This document shows positions 60,642 to 64,000 of a DNA stretch of 64,000 nucleotides, piece by piece (position 1 is the stretch's first letter; each line of letters begins with the position of its first letter). The stretch spans positions 310,001-374,000 of the forward strand of contig CAXXNY010000021.1 of the NCBI GenBank assembly GCA_963674805.2. The letters run 5' to 3'. A model generated the notes under the pieces. The model had not been told where the DNA came from. It did no database searches and worked only from the letters and a program-made list of their open reading frames with translations. Made by a program: the position numbers and the translations under genes. The DNA is from CALMFG01 sp963674805. Its GTDB lineage: Bacteria; Bacillota; Clostridia; Christensenellales; CALMFG01.

Positions 60642-62096
60642 ATGACAAAAGTAAGGACGCGGTTTGCGCCCAGCCCGACAGGATATTTGCATATCGGAGG
60701 ACTAAGGACCGCGCTGTATAATTATTTGTTTGCCAAAAAGAACGGCGGGGCGTTTATCCTGCGTATTGAAGACACCGACCGGGAACGGCTGGTCGAAGAC
60801 GCATGCGCGGTGATTTATAACACCATGAAGCAGACCGGCCTGAATTATGACGAAGGTCCGGATGCCGGCGGGGATTTTGGCCCGTATATTCAGTCCGAAC
60901 GGGAGGATATTTACCGGCAATATGCAGATGAGCTGGTGAAACGCGGTGCGGCATATTATTGTTTCTGTACCAAAGAGCGGTTAGCCGACTTAAGGCAGGA
61001 AAAAGAAGCCGCAGGCGAAGCCTTTACCTATGATAAGCATTGTTTGTCACTGTCTAAAGAAGAAGTCGAAGCAAAGCTGAAGGCCGGAGAGCCCTATGTC
61101 ATCCGCCAGAACATTCCCAAAGACGGGGAAACCACCTATAAGGATGCGGTTTACGGTGAAGTGACCGTGCCGAATGCAGACCTTGATGATAACGTATTAT
61201 TAAAATCAGACGGCATGCCGACTTATAATCTGGCGAATGTAGTGGATGACCATTTAATGGGCATTACCCATGTCATCCGCGGCGTGGAGTATTTGAGCAG
61301 TACGCCGAAGTATAACCATCTGTATCAGGCGCTTGACTGGAACATTCCGGAATACGTCCATCTGCCGCCCGTGATGAAGGATAAACAGCAGAAGCTGTCC
61401 AAGCGGCACGGGGATGCGTCGTATCAGGACTTTATTGATAAGGGTTATTTAAAGGAAGCTTTAATCAACTACATCGCGCTTTTAGGATGGAGCGGCAAAG
61501 GCGAACAGGAAATTTATACGCTGGAAGAACTGATTGAGGCCTTTGATCTCGACGGGCTGTCAAAGTCTCCGGCGATATTTGATATCGAAAAACTGACATG
61601 GATGAACGCGCAGTATATCCGCAGCATGTCTAAGGAAGCGTTTATTCAGTGCGCGATGCCGTATTTTAAGCAAGCGGGCGCGGAGAACTTCGACCTGGAA
61701 TTAATCGCGGAGGCGATACAGCCCCGGCTGGAGCACATGACCGAGATACCCGAGAAGCTGTCGTTTTTAACCAAGATGCCGGATTATGATCTTGATCTTT
61801 ATTACCATAAAAAGATGAAGACCAGTGCGGATACCGCGCTTGAAGTTTTGGAGCCGAGTTTAGCGCTTCTGGAATCGATGGATGACTTTACCAAAGACGG
61901 ACTTCACGATCCGGTGATGGCGTTGGTCGAAAAGCTGGGCGTCAAGACCGGCCAGCTGTTATGGCCGCTGCGTGTGGCGATTACGGGGACGCTCGTAACA
62001 CCGGGCGGTGCGTTTGAAGCAGCCGAACTGCTGGGCAAAGAAGAAACGCTGAAGCGGCTGAAAGCCAGCATTGAAAAACTAAAGCAGGCGTATTAA
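60642..62096 (+). CDS. gltX: Glutamyl-tRNA synthetase
   Basis: 484 residues. RTRFAPSPTGYLHIGGLRTA carries the HIGH motif and KDKQQKLSKRHGDASY the KMSKS motif; the C-terminal anticodon-binding helical domain is present. It charges tRNA-Glu. In an organism with GlnRS it may be the discriminating form. Operon with glnS. Confidence 0.96.
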   Translation: MTKVRTRFAPSPTGYLHIGGLRTALYNYLFAKKNGGAFILRIEDTDRERLVEDACAVIYNTMKQTGLNYDEGPDAGGDFGPYIQSEREDIYRQYADELVKRGAAYYCFCTKERLADLRQEKEAAGEAFTYDKHCLSLSKEEVEAKLKAGEPYVIRQNIPKDGETTYKDAVYGEVTVPNADLDDNVLLKSDGMPTYNLANVVDDHLMGITHVIRGVEYLSSTPKYNHLYQALDWNIPEYVHLPPVMKDKQQKLSKRHGDASYQDFIDKGYLKEALINYIALLGWSGKGEQEIYTLEELIEAFDLDGLSKSPAIFDIEKLTWMNAQYIRSMSKEAFIQCAMPYFKQAGAENFDLELIAEAIQPRLEHMTEIPEKLSFLTKMPDYDLDLYYHKKMKTSADTALEVLEPSLALLESMDDFTKDGLHDPVMALVEKLGVKTGQLLWPLRVAITGTLVTPGGAFEAAELLGKEETLKRLKASIEKLKQAY

Positions 62097-62121
62097 GATA
62101 TGCTTTTCATAGGAGCAGGAC

Positions 62122-63201
62122 TTGGCGGATAAGGATATTACCATGCCGGCCGGTATTGAACCGGAGGCATCAGAAAAGCGCCCGGACACCCGTATTGAAC
62201 GGAGGAGGAAAAGGCGCCAAAACACTGCCTCGACTGTGTTCGCGGTATTGTTTGTGGTGCTGTGCTTGGCGGCGGCCTGGTTTTTTCTGCCGAACTTTCA
62301 TCGCGTAATCAGGGGCGATTTCAGCGAACTTAAGAATTTTGCCCTGTTGGCTTATCCGGAAGAAACACCGGAGCCACCCCCCGAGCCGACGCCGGTTAAC
62401 GTTGCAACGCCCGAACCGGGCCCGACACCCGAGCCGGAACCGATGACAGGCTTTTTAACCACAGAGAATTCATATCTCAGTGCGAACGTATCGGTTACCG
62501 TTGAAACGGTGGTTGAAAATAATAAAACCTATTATGTTGCCGATATTATCATTAAAGATATGTCGGCGATTCAAACCGGAGTGTTCCGTGTGCCGGACGG
62601 CGTGACCAAAGGCGATGTGGTGGAAACCGCTATACAGAATAATGCAATCATTGCGATTAATACCGACTATTATACCTACCGTGATTCGGGTAATATTATC
62701 CGGAACGGTGAAGTCATGGTCAACGACGGATGGGGCGACACTCTCTGCATCTTTGAAGACGGAAGCATGGACACCTTTGTGGGCGCGCAGCATGACGCGT
62801 ACGAATTGCAGGAAATGGGAGTGGTGCAGTCATTCACCTTCGGACCGGTTCTGGTTGAGGACGGCCAGATTATGTGGGAGAACCTAAGGGGCTCAGGACT
62901 GAAAGAAGCCCGGCATCCGCGGGCGGGTATCGGCTACTATGAGCCTGGGCATTACCTCTTTGTCGTTGTGGACGGCCGAAAGGAAGGGTATTCGATCGGT
63001 ATGACTGTCACGGAGTTTGCCGAGATGTTTGCGGCGCGCGGATGTGAGCTTGCCTATAATTTGGATGGCGGCGGATCGGCAACCATGGCGTTTTTGGGCC
63101 AGCTGGTCAACCGGCCGGAAGGCAGAACCGATCATTTAAGGAATGTAGACGGGATTTTGTATATCAAGGACGATATTTACGAAATCGCTCCGTCGGAATA
63201 A
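62122..63201 (+). CDS. Phosphodiester glycosidase (NAGPA-like) membrane-anchored protein
   Basis: 359 residues. A cytoplasmic basic N-terminus, one transmembrane anchor (STVFAVLFVVLCLAAAWFFL), a Pro/Glu/Thr linker (about 85-115) and a NAGPA domain (about 170-350) with AIIAINTDYYTYRDSG and the hallmark NLDGGGSATMAF. It probably acts outside the membrane on a GlcNAc-phosphodiester of the cell wall or exopolysaccharide. TTG 62122 has AGGAG at six bases; ATG 62143 is the alternative. It lies 25 bp after gltX. Confidence 0.88.
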   Translation: MADKDITMPAGIEPEASEKRPDTRIERRRKRRQNTASTVFAVLFVVLCLAAAWFFLPNFHRVIRGDFSELKNFALLAYPEETPEPPPEPTPVNVATPEPGPTPEPEPMTGFLTTENSYLSANVSVTVETVVENNKTYYVADIIIKDMSAIQTGVFRVPDGVTKGDVVETAIQNNAIIAINTDYYTYRDSGNIIRNGEVMVNDGWGDTLCIFEDGSMDTFVGAQHDAYELQEMGVVQSFTFGPVLVEDGQIMWENLRGSGLKEARHPRAGIGYYEPGHYLFVVVDGRKEGYSIGMTVTEFAEMFAARGCELAYNLDGGGSATMAFLGQLVNRPEGRTDHLRNVDGILYIKDDIYEIAPSE

Positions 63202-63220
63202 TAGCTTTAAGGTGGTTAGA

Positions 63221-64000
63221 ATGGGAACGAAACAAGCAAGGCCGGCATGCCTGATACCGGCATATAAACCGACACAACAGATGTTAACCGTGGTGGAGCA
63301 GCTGTTAACTGAAGATTACTCGGCTGTGATTCTGGTCGATGACGGCGGCGGCGAAGCGTTCGCCGATCTATTCAAACAGGCCGAGAAATTGGGCTGTATC
63401 TTATTAACGCATGAACAAAACAAAGGCAAGGGCGCGGCGCTGAAAACCGGACTGACTTATTATATGGAACACTTCAAAGGCGGTATCGGCGTGGTGACTG
63501 CGGATGCGGACGGACAACATACGCCTGAGGATATTTTTAAGGTAGCCGATGCGCTGGTCGAAAATCCTGACGCACTCATCATGGGATGCCGGGCATTCGG
63601 GAAAGAAGTACCATTTAAATCGAAAGCGGGCAACCTCATCACGCGCTTTATCTACCGGTGTTTAAGCGGTATTAAACTTTCAGATACCCAGACGGGCCTT
63701 CGCGGGATTCCGGGCGCATCGATTCCGATGATGCTCAAGATTCACGGCGACCGTTATGAATATGAAATGAGTATGCTGATGGAAGCAAAGCCGATGGGGC
63801 TGAGGCTGATCGAAGTGCCGATCACTACGGTCTATTTTGATGATAATGCAGGCTCTCATTTTAACGCGGTGCGGGATTCGTTCCTGATTTATAAGATGAT
63901 CTTTTCTTATGTCGGTGCGTCGTTTTTCTCTTTTCTGGTGGACTATGGTCTTTATTCGCTGTTAACGGTGATACTGCCGCCTTTCTTTAAGGATCCGTCA
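63221..64000 (+). CDS. GT2 glycosyltransferase fused to GtrA-like membrane domain (3' end outside window)
   Basis: 260 codons seen. A family-2 glycosyltransferase domain (about 1-215): PACLIPAYKPTQQMLTVVEQ, VILVDDGGG, NKGKGAALKTGL and TADADGQH (DxD) resemble dolichol-phosphate-mannose synthase-type enzymes. From about residue 225, IYKMIFSYVGASFFSFLVDY begins a GtrA-like membrane domain. It probably makes or flips a polyprenyl-phosphate-linked sugar for a surface polymer. ATG 63221 follows AAGGTGG, 19 bp after the NAGPA gene. Confidence 0.88.
   Translation, partial: MGTKQARPACLIPAYKPTQQMLTVVEQLLTEDYSAVILVDDGGGEAFADLFKQAEKLGCILLTHEQNKGKGAALKTGLTYYMEHFKGGIGVVTADADGQHTPEDIFKVADALVENPDALIMGCRAFGKEVPFKSKAGNLITRFIYRCLSGIKLSDTQTGLRGIPGASIPMMLKIHGDRYEYEMSMLMEAKPMGLRLIEVPITTVYFDDNAGSHFNAVRDSFLIYKMIFSYVGASFFSFLVDYGLYSLLTVILPPFFKDPS

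Overview
The window looks like chromosomal DNA of a strictly anaerobic Gram-positive bacterium of the Bacillota, most likely a Clostridia-type lineage. The evidence is strong Shine-Dalgarno sites (GGAGG, AAGGAGG), a trimeric NADH/ferredoxin [FeFe]-hydrogenase (HydABC-type), an NfnAB transhydrogenase, lipoproteins with Thr/Pro/Glu linkers, a Rex-type operator and a giant Gram-positive surface protein. The species cannot be named from the sequence alone. No phage, integrase, transposase, CRISPR array or rRNA was seen.

Layout. 1-2.6 kb: 3' part of a membrane pyrophosphatase and an XRE regulator/membrane-protein pair, both interrupted by apparent one-base homopolymer insertions. 2.6-7.4 kb: redox block with rhodanese, nfnA-nfnB-flavodoxin, then a TetR regulator and a NapH-like polyferredoxin. 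7.4-9.9 kb: WYL regulator, GyrI-like protein and GNAT-YoaP protein. 9.9-12.4 kb (minus): envelope-stress-type operon of DUF2089, a SHOCT-like protein, a 92-aa protein, a YvlD-like membrane protein and a radical SAM protein. 12.7-16.8 kb: TetR, threonine aldolase, FetAB-like ABC transporter, lipoprotein. 17.1-21.0 kb: TetR-controlled ABC-2 exporter. 21.1-22.7 kb: a second XRE/membrane pair and a hexapeptide acyltransferase. 23.0-35.9 kb: one gene for a ~4300-residue tandem-95/cadherin-like surface protein. 36-47 kb: small housekeeping, regulatory and envelope genes (lipoate ligase, SRAP, diguanylate cyclase, nuclease, methyltransferase, epimerase, PadR/HAAS pair, histidine kinase). 47.4-47.6 kb: tRNA-Glu and tRNA-Val. 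47.7-50.6 kb: HIT protein, rpsU, AEC transporter, lipoprotein, TM2 protein. 50.7-55.3 kb (minus): hydrogenase operon behind a perfect Rex-type palindrome. 55.6-64 kb: DivIC/FtsB-like protein, PlsY-like acyltransferase, DUF819 protein, DegV, glnS, gltX, a phosphodiester glycosidase and a GT2-GtrA fusion cut by the window end.

How it fits together. The hydrogenase and NfnAB would balance NADH, NADPH and ferredoxin in fermentation. The Rex-type site would tie hydrogenase transcription to NADH/NAD+, and the pyrophosphatase would recover energy from PPi. Most accessory modules are one-component: a regulator next to its target, usually with an operator visible over the promoter (TetR twice, WYL, PadR, XRE twice). 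The most unusual single object is the giant surface protein, which has about thirty cadherin-like repeats and ends in an LAATG-transmembrane segment with an ~88-residue basic cytoplasmic tail.
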